This document shows positions 10,774 to 20,449 of a DNA stretch of 61,651 nt, piece by piece. Below the pieces are notes generated by a model, which did not search any database, was not told where the DNA came from, and saw only the letters and a program-made list of their open reading frames with translations. Origin of the DNA: Sphingopyxis sp. (lineage in GTDB: Bacteria; Pseudomonadota; Alphaproteobacteria; Sphingomonadales; Sphingomonadaceae); assembly GCF_019459305.1 (NCBI RefSeq), contig NZ_JAIBES010000090.1, positions 1-61,651 of the forward strand, read 5' to 3'. A program made the translations under genes and the position numbers. Each line of letters starts with the position of its first letter. The stretch's first letter is position 1.

Positions 10774-13700
10774 CTAGAACTTCAACTTCGCCGACACCGC
10801 ATAGCGGCGTCCGAGCGCGTCGTACGTCGACGGGAAGGTATTGCCGCTGTTGAAGGTGGTCGAACCGATCGTATTGCCGACAACCTTGGGCTGGTTGTCG
10901 AGCAGATTCTGGACCGTCGCAGTGAACACCAGATTCTCGCTGACGTTGAAACGCGTCGTCAGGTCGAAATAATGCTCTGCCGGAATGCGGCGGAACAGCG
11001 GATCGACCGAAGCCGCATCGCCACCATCGTCGATGATCGCCTGCGGTTCATATTCGACGGCATCAATCCAGCGCCACAGCAACGACACATCGACCGCATC
11101 GAAGCCCAATGTGAAGCGGTTCGAGAACTGGAACTCGGGCTGGATCGAACCCGTGAACGAGCAGTTGATCGAGTAATAGCCGACGCATTCGCGGTTCAAC
11201 GAAGCCGGATCGGCTGCGTTTGCCTTGAACTTCGAGCTGCGTGTCCAGTTACCAACGAACGACCAGTCGAGGCTCGCGAAGCCCAGATCGGTGTTGTAGT
11301 TCATCAGCAAGTCGACACCGTCAGTGAACAGACGACCGAGATTGTTGGTCGTACCGAACAAGCCGCCGGTGGTGGCCGGATCGCCGTCGAGACCGCCGGT
11401 GAGCGGGTTACGACTGATCACTGTACAGGCCGGGTCGCTTGCGCTCGACGCCGTTACATTGTCGAAACAGGCGTTGATGATGTCGCCCGGCAGCGGGGTG
11501 CCCAGCACGTCGTCGATCTTGATGTTGTAATAGTCAATCGACATGTTGAAGCGCGGCAGGAAGTCGGGCTGGAAGACCACACCCGCCGTCCAAGTGTTAG
11601 CCGTTTCCGGCTGCAGGTTCAGGTTGCCGCCCACAGTAATATTCGCCTGACCTGCCGTCGGCTGGGTGATCGAACCGATCTGGCCGGCGGTAGCACCTTG
11701 CGCAAGACAGATCGCACGGAAATCCGCATTCGCCAGATTGGCGTTGAAATCCGGACCGGCGGTCGTCGTCCCAGCGCAGGGATCGACGCCAAGGTTGGTC
11801 AGGCCGACCGTCTGCGGCGTGAACAGCTCACCGATGTTCGGTGCGCGAACCGCACGGCTGTAGTTACCACGGAACTTGACGCCTGCGCCCGGTTCCCAGC
11901 TGCCGCCGACTTTCCAGGTCCAAGTGTCATATCCGACAGCCCCTTCGATGCTGTAATCCGAATAGCGGACACCGGCTTCGAGGGTCAGACTTTCGAAGAA
12001 CGGCTTGTCCTCGATCAGCGGCGCGACGATTTCGGCATAGGCCTCGTAAACGTCATACTTGCCGTCGATCGGCGGGGCCGCACCGCCCGCACCGCCGAGC
12101 TCGCCCGGGGTCTGGGCCAGCAAATCGGCAACCTGCTGCGCGCGATACTTGCGATATTCGGCGCCCAGCGCGAAGCCGATCGGGGTCACCGCGCCCGGCG
12201 AAGCAAAGCCGAGGTCACCCGAAATGATGCCGCGAACCTGAGCCAGCGACGTGCGGTTGGTCGTGCTACTGTCTGCCGAAAGGAAATCAGCCGCAGCGTC
12301 CGAAATCGAACCCTCCGGGCCGAAGATGTCAATCGGGACACAGCCGTTGGCAGCATTCTCGCAGACCGGGTTGGCCAGCGTGCCATTGACGAGCGAACCC
12401 TGGCGCCAGCGCGACTGCAGAGTGTAGTTCTTGATCGTCTGGATATTCTCGGACTCGCCATAGGCGCCTTCGATGTTCCAGTCGATCGTGTCGGTGATGC
12501 CGCCGCGGGCTCCGACGCGATAGTCGAAGAAGGTCGTCTGATAGTCGCTGATGCGCGGGCCGACTTCGGTCGTGCGCCGCGAAAGAGCCGTCGTCACAGT
12601 ACGATAGTTCGGATCGCTGGCGTCGGTCGCTGCTGCGGCCGCGTCACACTCGGCTTCAGAGAAGCGCGGAGTATACAGGCCGGAGTCCGGCGTCGCCGTG
12701 TTGAACGCGCAGAACTGACGGCGCAGGGCTTCGGGCAGGAACGGGTTGTTGAGGTTGATGTCAACCGAACCGCCGAACGAACCCGACGGCGCGATGATCG
12801 TCGAAACGGTCTGTTTCGAGAACATGCCGCGCGCATAGACCTCGACTGCGTCCGACACTTCATAATTGGCCTGGCCATAGATATTGAAACGCTCGAACGG
12901 CGTCTGAAAGATGTTGAACGGGTTGAAGTTGAAGCTCGCGTAGGGCGCGACCGCCGAACCAGTTCCGTTGTCGATCTGACGCACGCCGCCGTTGCCGACA
13001 GTGGGATCAATGCTCGGCAGGCCGGTCAGTGGATCGATCGGGCGCGTACCCGAGAAACGCGACGGGATCGCGGTGCCCGAACCGAAAAAGGTGTTCGAAT
13101 AGCTGTCAAGCGTGTTGTCCGAGAAAGGACGGGCGCCTTGATAAACCGGATCGGATTCCTGATAACCGATGCTCAGCACGGCGTTACCGCGGCCATCGTC
13201 GAAGTTGGCGCCGATGGTCGCGTCGATGCGGAAGACGTTGCCATCGCCCTGTTCGGTGATTTGCTGCGAAGCCGTGACTTCCAGACCCGCGAAATCGCGC
13301 TTGGTGATGAAGTTGACAACGCCGGTGATGGCGTCGGCACCATAAGTGGTCACCGCAGCGCCGGTCAGCGCATCAACGCGCTCGATCAGAGCCAGCGGAA
13401 TGTTGTTAAGGTCGACACGGCCGTTGACGTCCGACGGAGCAACTCGATTGCCGTTCAGCAGCACAATGTTGCGGATCGAGCCAAGACCGCGAAGATCGAC
13501 GTAAGAGGCGCCGCCGTTACCGTTATTGACGGCCGAACCGATATTCGGAACGACCCCAGGCAGTTCGCGCAGAACTTCTTCGGCGGTGTTCGACTGCTTG
13601 AGTTCGATTGCGTCCGACGTCGTCACGTTGACGGGCGTCGACTGCTCGAGGTTGGGGTTGCGGATCAGCGTACCGGTCACGACGATTTCGCCGCCGGTTG

Positions 13701-13809
13701 CCGCGCCATCTTCGGCGTCCTGCGCATAGGCAGGAGCAGAAACCAGGGCCACGCTCAGTACGAGCGGCGCGGCGCCTAGCTTCAGCTTGGAAAATTGGGT
13801 TTTCTTCAC
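10774..13809 (-). CDS. TonB-dependent outer-membrane receptor
   Basis: A 1011-residue outer-membrane beta-barrel transporter energised by TonB/ExbBD. Signal peptide MKKTQFSKLKLGAAPLVLSVALVSAPAYAQ, then a TonB-box/plug segment (GEIVVTGTLIRNPN, SNTAEEVLRELPGVVPNIG, YVDLRGLGSIRNIVLLNGNR, TTYGADAITGVVNFITKRDF) and a long barrel ending in LGRRYAVSAKLKF with the C-terminal phenylalanine used for membrane insertion. The size and the GLG-rich plug are those of the large sphingomonad receptors often linked to sugar, peptide or unknown organic substrates rather than classical siderophores. The start is GTG at 13809, preceded by AAGGGA. The substrate cannot be told. Confidence 0.95.
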   Translation of the reverse strand: MKKTQFSKLKLGAAPLVLSVALVSAPAYAQDAEDGAATGGEIVVTGTLIRNPNLEQSTPVNVTTSDAIELKQSNTAEEVLRELPGVVPNIGSAVNNGNGGASYVDLRGLGSIRNIVLLNGNRVAPSDVNGRVDLNNIPLALIERVDALTGAAVTTYGADAITGVVNFITKRDFAGLEVTASQQITEQGDGNVFRIDATIGANFDDGRGNAVLSIGYQESDPVYQGARPFSDNTLDSYSNTFFGSGTAIPSRFSGTRPIDPLTGLPSIDPTVGNGGVRQIDNGTGSAVAPYASFNFNPFNIFQTPFERFNIYGQANYEVSDAVEVYARGMFSKQTVSTIIAPSGSFGGSVDINLNNPFLPEALRRQFCAFNTATPDSGLYTPRFSEAECDAAAAATDASDPNYRTVTTALSRRTTEVGPRISDYQTTFFDYRVGARGGITDTIDWNIEGAYGESENIQTIKNYTLQSRWRQGSLVNGTLANPVCENAANGCVPIDIFGPEGSISDAAADFLSADSSTTNRTSLAQVRGIISGDLGFASPGAVTPIGFALGAEYRKYRAQQVADLLAQTPGELGGAGGAAPPIDGKYDVYEAYAEIVAPLIEDKPFFESLTLEAGVRYSDYSIEGAVGYDTWTWKVGGSWEPGAGVKFRGNYSRAVRAPNIGELFTPQTVGLTNLGVDPCAGTTTAGPDFNANLANADFRAICLAQGATAGQIGSITQPTAGQANITVGGNLNLQPETANTWTAGVVFQPDFLPRFNMSIDYYNIKIDDVLGTPLPGDIINACFDNVTASSASDPACTVISRNPLTGGLDGDPATTGGLFGTTNNLGRLFTDGVDLLMNYNTDLGFASLDWSFVGNWTRSSKFKANAADPASLNRECVGYYSINCSFTGSIQPEFQFSNRFTLGFDAVDVSLLWRWIDAVEYEPQAIIDDGGDAASVDPLFRRIPAEHYFDLTTRFNVSENLVFTATVQNLLDNQPKVVGNTIGSTTFNSGNTFPSTYDALGRRYAVSAKLKF

Positions 13810-14075
13810 AGTGCAGTCCCTTGCTACTGGTGGATTGGATTACCCGAGCCCCTGCTTCGACGACACTTTGGCCGACGCGCAAACACCCTGATAGCGTGCG
13901 GAATGATCCTTCGCGGGTGGCGAGTAAAGGCAATTTGCCGACCAATCCGCCGTTTCAGGACGCATTGTGACGTATTTGCAACAGCCGTGACATTCGCTGA
14001 AATACTATATGGTTGAACGCCGCGTTGGCGACATATTGTTACACTGGAAACCAGGTGGTGCCGAGTGAAGTTCGC

Positions 14076-15014
14076 CTAGCCGCCAGTCGCCCCCGCCAGT
14101 TTTGCCGGGTCGAGACGCGCGTCGCGCCATTTAAGCCCCCAGTGCATGTGCGGCCCCGTCGCACGGCCGGTGCGCCCGACCGTGCCCAGCAGCTGTCCCT
14201 GCTTCACTCTGTCACCAACCTTCACGTCGAGCCGCTGACAATGGAGAAAAGCGCTGCTCAGACCCATGCCATGGTCGACGATCAGCAAATGGCCTTCGAG
14301 CGTAAAAGGGGTTTCTGCCGCCAGCGTGACGACGCCATCGGCGGGTGCGACGAAGGGGGTTCCTGCAGGCACCGCAACGTCGGTGCCGCTGTGATAGCTG
14401 CCAGGCTTGCCCTGATAGACGCGCTGCGATCCGAACACCCCAGACAGGCGCCCCGTTACCGGCCAGCGGAAACGCTGTTTCCAGCCGTCCGATTCGACCG
14501 GCATCTCGCGCGCTGCCGCGATTTGCGCTAGTTCGGCCGGGCGACGGCGCGCGAATTCAGCGTCGTTGGCGGCGCCACCGCGATAGGGCGCATTAATCCG
14601 CTCTATCCGCCACACTCCGGGTGCAACCGCGATGTCGCGGACAACTTTTGGCCCATCGGTAACCGTAGCCACCAGCCGCGCGACTGGCGCGGAATCACGA
14701 TCGAAAGCGATCAGAAAGCCGCCACCCCGGTCCAGCGGGATCGCCTGCCCATCCAGCGTCAGCATTTGCGTCCCGCCCGGCGCCTGCCCGATCATCACGC
14801 CGCCCTGCTCAGCCGTGCCGCGCAGGACGAACTCGCGCGGCAGCGAGGGCGTGGGTGGCACGTGCGCCGCTGACGGCGCAGGCGCAGCCAGTTCGGGCGT
14901 GGCTATCGATGGGGTGGGCCGCGCGGGCGCTTCGCCCGGTGAAACGCAGCTTGCGGCAAGGGTCAGCAGAGGCAGGGCGGCGGCCAATCGCCTCCGGTAT
15001 CGCCGACCCGTCAT
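14076..15014 (-). CDS. M23 family peptidase (LytM-type) lipoprotein
   Basis: A 312-residue envelope protein. The N-terminus MTGRRYRRRLAAALPLLTLAASC gives a lipobox-like LAASC, so it is probably membrane-anchored. A proline/alanine linker and a beta-rich middle follow, then the C-terminal LytM/M23 domain: YHSGTDVAVPAGTPFVAPADGVV (HxxxD zinc ligands), LLIVDHGMGLSSAFLHC and GPHMHWGLKW (HxH). The zinc ligands are present, so it may be an active peptidoglycan endopeptidase. The start ATG overlaps the stop of the upstream DUF2093 gene in an ATGA, so the two are translationally coupled. Confidence 0.92.
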   Translation of the reverse strand: MTGRRYRRRLAAALPLLTLAASCVSPGEAPARPTPSIATPELAAPAPSAAHVPPTPSLPREFVLRGTAEQGGVMIGQAPGGTQMLTLDGQAIPLDRGGGFLIAFDRDSAPVARLVATVTDGPKVVRDIAVAPGVWRIERINAPYRGGAANDAEFARRRPAELAQIAAAREMPVESDGWKQRFRWPVTGRLSGVFGSQRVYQGKPGSYHSGTDVAVPAGTPFVAPADGVVTLAAETPFTLEGHLLIVDHGMGLSSAFLHCQRLDVKVGDRVKQGQLLGTVGRTGRATGPHMHWGLKWRDARLDPAKLAGATGG

Positions 15015-15223
15015 TCGCTGCGCGCGGCGTCCAGTGCGGCCTGCACCGAAATCGCAGCGGTGGCATAGGGTTCCTGCCGCGCGACCGACCAGTATCGCAG
15101 CTCGTCGAGCCCGATTGCCGCGTGCGTCACCGCGCACAGCACATGATCGCCGGGTTCGAGCACGCGAAAACCATTGGGGCCATATTGCAGGCGGGCAAGG
15201 CGGTTGCGGCTGGCGATCAACAT
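15011..15223 (-). CDS. DUF2093 family small protein
   Basis: A 70-residue protein with the DUF2093 pattern (YGPNGFRVLEPGDHVLCAVTHAAIGLDELRYWSVARQEPYA). This small family is restricted to alphaproteobacteria and has no known function. Its stop overlaps the start of the M23 lipoprotein gene by ATGA, and it follows xseA in the same direction after 76 bases, so all three may form one transcript. Confidence 0.88.
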   Translation of the reverse strand: MLIASRNRLARLQYGPNGFRVLEPGDHVLCAVTHAAIGLDELRYWSVARQEPYATAAISVQAALDAARSE

Positions 15224-15299
15224 GATTCAGTGTCCATTTGAGGGTCGGCAATTGCGGCCACTATAGCAGCCGAGCGCGACGGGACCAGCCCCGGCAACG

Positions 15300-16724
15300 T
15301 CAGAACAGCTCTCCCTGCCCTCTTTTGGTCGGTGGCGGCTTACGCGCCGGAGGTGGCGTGGACGGGGCAGGCGGCGGGACCTCGCTGCCCGCGATAGCCA
15401 CTGGAACCTCACCATCGGCGAATTGCAATCGCAGGTGCCCGGCGTCGTGCGCACGGGCGGCGGTGGTGACGATCGCCCCACTCGCATCGCGCACCATCGC
15501 ATAGCCGCGCGAGAGCAAGGCGCGCGGGTCGAGGCTGTCGAGCAGCCGCCCCAGCCCTTCGAGCCGGGCGCGGTCGCGATCCCATCGCCGCGCCAGCAAT
15601 GATGGCCGCAGCGACCCGCCGCGCGTCGCCAGCCGCTCGGCAACCACCGCCAGGCGCTGGCGCTGACTGCGGTCGAGCCGGTCGCCGCAGTCGTCGAGCC
15701 GCTGGCGCTGCGGCGCATAGAGCGCCTCGCGCTTCGGCAAATGGCGCGCGAGCGCGATCAGTCGTTCGCCCGCCAGTGCCTGGTGCCGGTTCGCGGCGCC
15801 GATCATCCGGCCGTTCCACGTCGCGAGCAGTTCCTGAAGCTCGGCCCGCACCGGCACCGCCATTTCCGCAGCCGCGGTCGGCGTTGGCGCGCGCCTGTCG
15901 GCGGCATGGTCGGCGAGCGTCACGTCGGTTTCATGCCCGACCGCGCTGATCGTCGGGATGCGGCACTCGGCGATCGCGCGTACGACCACTTCCTCGTTGA
16001 ACGCCCACAAATCCTCGATCGAGCCGCCGCCGCGCGCGACGATGACCAGGTCAGGCCGTGGCACCGCGCCGCCCGGTTCGATCGCATCGAAACCGCGAAT
16101 GGCGTTGGCGACCTGCGCCGCGGCGCCGTCGCCCTGCACCAGCACCGGCCAGACGATCACATTTGTGGGAAACCGATCGGCAAGGCGGTGGAGAATGTCA
16201 CGGATCACCGCGCCCGTCGGCGAGGTCACGACCCCGATGATCCGCGGCAGGCGCGGCAGTTCCTGCTTGCGCGCGACGTCGAACAGCCCCTCGGCGCCAA
16301 GCCGCGCCTTGAGCTTTTCGAACAGGAGCATCAACGCGCCCTCGCCCGCCACCTCGAGCGTATCGACGACAAGCTGGTACTTCGAGCGCCCCGGATAGGT
16401 GGTGAGCTTGCCGGTCGCGATCACCTCGATCCCGTCCTCGGGCCGGAAAGCCAGCCGTGCCGCCTGCCCCTTCCACATCACCATGTCGATGAGCGCATTA
16501 TCGTCTTTCAGCGCCGCGTAGAAATGCCCCGACGCCGCGCGCTTTGCGCCCGACAGCTCGCCGCGCACGCGAACGCGGGCAAAGCCGTCCTCGACCGTCC
16601 GCTTGATCGCCGCCGACAATTGGCTGACCGAAAGCGGCGGGACATTGTCGCCCGGCGCCGCCTCGGCTAACAGGCGCGCCGCGGGGTCGGTTTCGGACGC
16701 CGGATCGGGAAAAGGGACTGCCAT
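15300..16724 (-). CDS. xseA: Exodeoxyribonuclease VII large subunit
   Basis: A 474-residue nuclease subunit that, with XseB, degrades single-stranded DNA from both ends. It has the N-terminal OB fold ([45 protein letters not shown]) and the catalytic region ([68 protein letters not shown]). The C-terminus has an extra proline/lysine tail. Start 16724 ([10 protein letters not shown]) has AGGA six bases upstream; this ATG lies within the same CATG as the purD start on the other strand. Confidence 0.97.
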   Translation of the reverse strand: MAVPFPDPASETDPAARLLAEAAPGDNVPPLSVSQLSAAIKRTVEDGFARVRVRGELSGAKRAASGHFYAALKDDNALIDMVMWKGQAARLAFRPEDGIEVIATGKLTTYPGRSKYQLVVDTLEVAGEGALMLLFEKLKARLGAEGLFDVARKQELPRLPRIIGVVTSPTGAVIRDILHRLADRFPTNVIVWPVLVQGDGAAAQVANAIRGFDAIEPGGAVPRPDLVIVARGGGSIEDLWAFNEEVVVRAIAECRIPTISAVGHETDVTLADHAADRRAPTPTAAAEMAVPVRAELQELLATWNGRMIGAANRHQALAGERLIALARHLPKREALYAPQRQRLDDCGDRLDRSQRQRLAVVAERLATRGGSLRPSLLARRWDRDRARLEGLGRLLDSLDPRALLSRGYAMVRDASGAIVTTAARAHDAGHLRLQFADGEVPVAIAGSEVPPPAPSTPPPARKPPPTKRGQGELF

Positions 16725-18000
16725 GAATATCCTGCTGGTCGGATCGGGGGGCCGCGAACATGCGCTCAGCTGGCAGTTGGCACAATCACCAAGCTGCGCC
16801 AAGCTCTATGCCGCACCCGGCAATCCGGGGATCGAGGCGCATGCCGAATGTGTCGCAATTGCCGCCGACGATCTCGATGGCATCATCGCCTTTTGCACCG
16901 AACGCGGCATTGATTTTGTCGTCGTCGGCCCCGAGGCGCCGCTCGTCGCCGGACTCGCCGACCGCCTGCGCGCACTCGGCATCGCGACCTTCGGCCCCGG
17001 CGCTGCCGCGGCGCGGCTCGAAGGGTCGAAAGGGTTTACCAAGGATCTGTGTGCGCGCGCGGGGATCCCGACGGCCGCTTATGTCCGCTGCACCTCGGCC
17101 GACGAAGCGCTTGCCGTCCTCGACGGCTTTAGCATCCCCGTCGTGATCAAGGCGGACGGGCTTGCCGCGGGCAAGGGTGTCGTGATTGCCGAAACGCGCG
17201 AGGACGCCGACGCCGCAATAGCGGACATGTTTGACGGTGCGTTCGGCAGCGCGGGCGCCGAGGTGGTGATCGAGGAATTTATGACGGGCGAGGAAGCGAG
17301 CTTCTTTGCGCTCTCCGACGGCAGCAACGTCATGGCATTCGGCAGCGCGCAAGATCATAAGCGCGTCGGCGACGGCGATGTCGGTCCGAACACCGGCGGC
17401 ATGGGCGCCTACAGCCCGGCGCCCGTGCTGACGCCCGACCTCGAAGCGCAGGTGATGGACCGCATCATCCGTCCGACCGTCGCGACTCTCGCTGCCGAAG
17501 GCACGCCCTACGTCGGGGTGTTGTTCGCCGGGCTGATGCTGACCGACGCGGGGCCGAAACTGATCGAATATAATGCGCGCTTCGGCGATCCCGAGTGCCA
17601 GGTGCTGATGATGCGCTACGCAGGCGACCTCGCCGCGCTGCTTTATGCGGCATCGACCGGAGCGCTGGCGAGAGCAACCCCGCCGGCCTTCGCCAGTGAC
17701 TATGCGCTCACCGTCGTCATGGCCGCCAATGGCTATCCAGCCACTCCCGAAAAGGGCGGCGCGATCCATGGCATCGCCGATGCCGAAAACGGCGGCGTGC
17801 GGGTTTTCCATGCTGGCACAGCGCGCAACGGCGACCAGATCGTCGCCGCGGGCGGGCGGGTGCTCAATGTCACCGCCACCGGCCGCTCCGTCAGCGAAGC
17901 GCAGATGCGCGCCTATGCCGCGGTCGACAAGCTCGATTTCCCTACCGGCTTTTGTCGCCGTGACATTGGCTGGAGGGAAGTCGCGCGCGAAGCTGAGTGA
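16723..18000 (+). CDS. purD: Phosphoribosylamine-glycine ligase
   Basis: A 425-residue ATP-grasp enzyme making glycinamide ribonucleotide, step two of purine synthesis. Family signatures are complete: [85 protein letters not shown] and [12 protein letters not shown]. An in-frame upstream extension is rejected because it runs antisense through the xseA start and the family begins at MNILLVG. AAAGGGA precedes the ATG. It is divergent from xseA without any intergenic DNA. Confidence 0.98.
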   Translation: MNILLVGSGGREHALSWQLAQSPSCAKLYAAPGNPGIEAHAECVAIAADDLDGIIAFCTERGIDFVVVGPEAPLVAGLADRLRALGIATFGPGAAAARLEGSKGFTKDLCARAGIPTAAYVRCTSADEALAVLDGFSIPVVIKADGLAAGKGVVIAETREDADAAIADMFDGAFGSAGAEVVIEEFMTGEEASFFALSDGSNVMAFGSAQDHKRVGDGDVGPNTGGMGAYSPAPVLTPDLEAQVMDRIIRPTVATLAAEGTPYVGVLFAGLMLTDAGPKLIEYNARFGDPECQVLMMRYAGDLAALLYAASTGALARATPPAFASDYALTVVMAANGYPATPEKGGAIHGIADAENGGVRVFHAGTARNGDQIVAAGGRVLNVTATGRSVSEAQMRAYAAVDKLDFPTGFCRRDIGWREVAREAE

Positions 18001-18062
18001 GCCGACAAGCTTGAGGTCGGCTGCGAGCCCGAATAGGCTGACAGGAAATCAGGGAGACAATC

Positions 18063-18764
18063 ATGACGTGGCTTCAGGAAAATTGGATCATCGCGGTTGT
18101 CGGGCTGGTGATCGCGGTCGTTCTGCTTTGGTGGCTGTTCGGACGCGCCAAGCCCGAAGAGATCGCGCCCCCATCGATCGAACCGGCCAAGCCCGCCAAG
18201 CCGCTCGAACCCATCAAACCCGAGATTGTCGCTGCTGAACCCGCGCGCTTCAAACCGATCGAACCGGCGCCGACGCCTGTTGTCACGCCGACGCCGCCAC
18301 CAATAGCAAAAACCCCGCCCCCGCCACCCGTCGTCGCCCCGGTTGCCGAGCCCGAACCGGCCCCGGAACCCGCGCCGCCGCCCGAGCCGATAGCGCCCGC
18401 GCCGGTCGAGCCTGTTGCCGCCGAACCGATTGCGCCGGTAGCAGCGCCCGAACCTGCACCCGCGCCGCAGCCTGTGCCAACACCCACACCGACTCCCGAA
18501 GTCACCAAACTCAAAGCCGACAATCTGCAGTTGCTGAAAGGCGTTGGGCCAAAGATGGTCGCGCTGCTGGGCGGCCTCGGCGTCACCAGCTTTCAGCAGA
18601 TCGCCAATTGGACCGACGCCGACATCGCTCGCATCGACCCCCAGCTCGGCGCCTTCCAGGGCCGCATCGCGCGCGACAATATCGTCGATCAGGCTGGTTA
18701 TCTGGCGCGCGGCGACAAGGCGGGCTTCGAAGCGAAATATGGCGCGCTTGGCGGCGAACTCTGA
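18063..18764 (+). CDS. Membrane-anchored proline-rich protein with C-terminal helix-hairpin-helix domain
   Basis: A 233-residue protein in three parts: one N-terminal membrane helix (about residues 7-25, WIIAVVGLVIAVVLLWWLF), a long Pro/Ala/Glu linker (about 30-150, PEPAPEPAPPPEPIAP and similar), and a C-terminal HhH-like fold (NLQLLKGVGPKMVALLGGLGVTSFQQIANWTDADIARID, then a domain with FQGRIARDNIVDQAGYLARG). Comparable C-terminal domains occur in DUF4332/NuoE-tail proteins. The linker could span part of the periplasm or keep the HhH domain away from the membrane; the topology is not clear. RBS AGGGAG before the ATG. Function unknown. Confidence 0.75.
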   Translation: MTWLQENWIIAVVGLVIAVVLLWWLFGRAKPEEIAPPSIEPAKPAKPLEPIKPEIVAAEPARFKPIEPAPTPVVTPTPPPIAKTPPPPPVVAPVAEPEPAPEPAPPPEPIAPAPVEPVAAEPIAPVAAPEPAPAPQPVPTPTPTPEVTKLKADNLQLLKGVGPKMVALLGGLGVTSFQQIANWTDADIARIDPQLGAFQGRIARDNIVDQAGYLARGDKAGFEAKYGALGGEL

Positions 18765-18801
18765 GCGGTCAGCGACGACCAGAAGCGGTTATCAACAGGC
18801 T

Positions 18802-18829
18802 CGTTATCCCGGCGAAGGCCAGGATGACG
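18802..18829. repeat. REP-like palindrome between convergent genes
   Basis: An imperfect palindrome (CGTTATCCCGG, loop CGAAGG, CCAGGATGACG) of the kind scattered between genes in sphingomonad genomes. A weaker relative may lie at about 10692-10715 (CCCGGCGAAGG followed by ATGAC), also between convergent genes. It may serve as a terminator or mRNA 3' stabiliser. Confidence 0.5.
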
Positions 18830-18910
18830 CACTGAAAAACATGCGCTAACCACCCCAAAGTCGGCACTGGCCAGCTATCCAAAACCTGTTGCTTTACACC
18901 GCCGCGCGCC

Positions 18911-20236
18911 TCAGCCGGCGTCCGCATCAACCTTCGGTCGGCTGATCTCGGTCACCAGCAGTTTGTCGATCTTGCGCCCGTCCATGTCGACGATCTCGAA
19001 TCGCCAGCCCTTGTCGGTGAATTTCTCGCCGAGTTTCGGCAGATGCTTCAGGACCGCCAGAACATGGCCGGCCGCGGTCGCATAGTCGCGGTCGTCGTCG
19101 AGATCGATCCCCAGCCGCTCGGCCATCTGGTCGGCGGGCATCGATCCCGCGATCAGCAGACTGCCGTCGTCGCGCTCGACGACGAACGGCTCGCTGCCGA
19201 TATCCTGATCGGATGCAAATTCTCCCGCGATCGCCGCCAGCAGGTCGGCGGGGGTGACCAGGCCTTCGAAATGACCATATTCGTCGTGGACAAACAGCAT
19301 CGGCACGTCGGCGACACGCAAGGCTTCCAGCGCGTCCATCGCATCGATCTGGTCGTGGATAACCTTGGCGGATCGCATCAGTTGCGCAAGGTCGAGCGCT
19401 TCGCCGCGGAACAGCGCCGCGGCAATGTCGCGCGCCTGCACCACGCCAACAATGTCGTCGACCGACCCGCGCGCCACCGGCAAGCGGCTGTGTGGCGATT
19501 CGACCAGTTTGTCGCGTACCCCCTGCGCGTCGAGCGATACGTCGATCCAGTCGACGTCCTTGCGCGGCGTCATCACCTCGCGCACCGGGCGGTCGGCGAG
19601 GCGCACCACGCCCGAAATGATCGCGCGCTCGCTTTCCTCGATCAGCCCCGATTTCGACGCCTCGGCGACGATCAGGTGAAGCTCCTCGGCGGTCACCCGG
19701 TCCTCGGATTCGCGGTTGAGGCCAAGGATGCGGAACACCAGTGCCGAACTGCGGTCGAGCAGCCACACCAATGGCGCGCCGATTTTCGACAGCCACAGCA
19801 TCGGCAGCGCGATGAAGATCGCGATCGGTTCGGGCGCGCGCAACGCAAATTGCTTCGGCACCAGCTCGCCGACGATCAGCGAGAAATAGGTGGTTACCGC
19901 GATCACCACCGCAAACCCGATCGTAAGCGCGGTTTCATCGTCGAAACCGAATAACAGTTGCAATCGCTCGCCCACTGGGCCGCCCAGGCTGGCCCCCGAA
20001 TAGGCACCGGCCAGAATGCTGATCAGCGTGATCCCGACCTGTACGGTCGACAGGAAGCGCCCTGGATCGGCGGTCAATTGGCGTGCGACGGCAGCGCCGC
20101 GGCTGCCGCGCTTTTCGGCGGCCTGCAAGCGCGGCGCGCGCGCCGACACGATCGCCAGTTCGGACATGGCGAAGACGCCATTCAAAAGGATCAGGACGGC
20201 GATGATCGCCACGTCGGACCATGGGAAAGGGGTCAT
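18911..20236 (-). CDS. CorC/HlyC-type membrane protein (DUF21, CBS pair, CorC domain)
   Basis: A 441-residue inner-membrane protein of the CNNM/CorC family, associated with magnesium/cobalt efflux or resistance and often misnamed hemolysin. An N-terminal DUF21 domain with about four membrane helices (about 1-190: DVAIIAVLILLNGVFAMSELAIVSARAPRL) is followed by a CBS pair (about 215-330: REVMTPRKDVDWIDVSLDAQGV, VVQARDIAAALF, MLFVHDEYGHFEGLVTPADLLAAIAGE) and the CorC_HlyC domain (DDGSLLIAGSMPADQMAERLGI, GHVLAVLKHLPKLGEKFTDKGWRFEIVDMDGRKIDKLLV). All expected parts are present. Confidence 0.95.
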   Translation of the reverse strand: MTPFPWSDVAIIAVLILLNGVFAMSELAIVSARAPRLQAAEKRGSRGAAVARQLTADPGRFLSTVQVGITLISILAGAYSGASLGGPVGERLQLLFGFDDETALTIGFAVVIAVTTYFSLIVGELVPKQFALRAPEPIAIFIALPMLWLSKIGAPLVWLLDRSSALVFRILGLNRESEDRVTAEELHLIVAEASKSGLIEESERAIISGVVRLADRPVREVMTPRKDVDWIDVSLDAQGVRDKLVESPHSRLPVARGSVDDIVGVVQARDIAAALFRGEALDLAQLMRSAKVIHDQIDAMDALEALRVADVPMLFVHDEYGHFEGLVTPADLLAAIAGEFASDQDIGSEPFVVERDDGSLLIAGSMPADQMAERLGIDLDDDRDYATAAGHVLAVLKHLPKLGEKFTDKGWRFEIVDMDGRKIDKLLVTEISRPKVDADAG

Positions 20237-20449
20237 TGGGCGGTCGTGCGGCGCGTCGGCGCCCGGCCCCTGTCAGCGTCGGTCATAGGGCGCTTATAGG
20301 ACAAAGCCGCGGCATTGCACAATGGCGGCTGAATAAGCGCCTCAGCGAGCGTTCAGCCGGAATCGGGAACTAGATCGCCAGCCAAATGTTATCGGCAGGA
20401 ACGGCGGTGCGCGCACGACCCATGCGGCCGCCCACCAAGGGAGCGACCA

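Noticed and set aside
10735..13779. A very long open frame on the plus strand, opposite the TonB receptor gene.
   Set aside because: It mirrors the receptor codons; the product is arginine/valine-rich without domains, while the minus strand gives a full receptor with signal peptide, plug and barrel. It is a GC-bias shadow.
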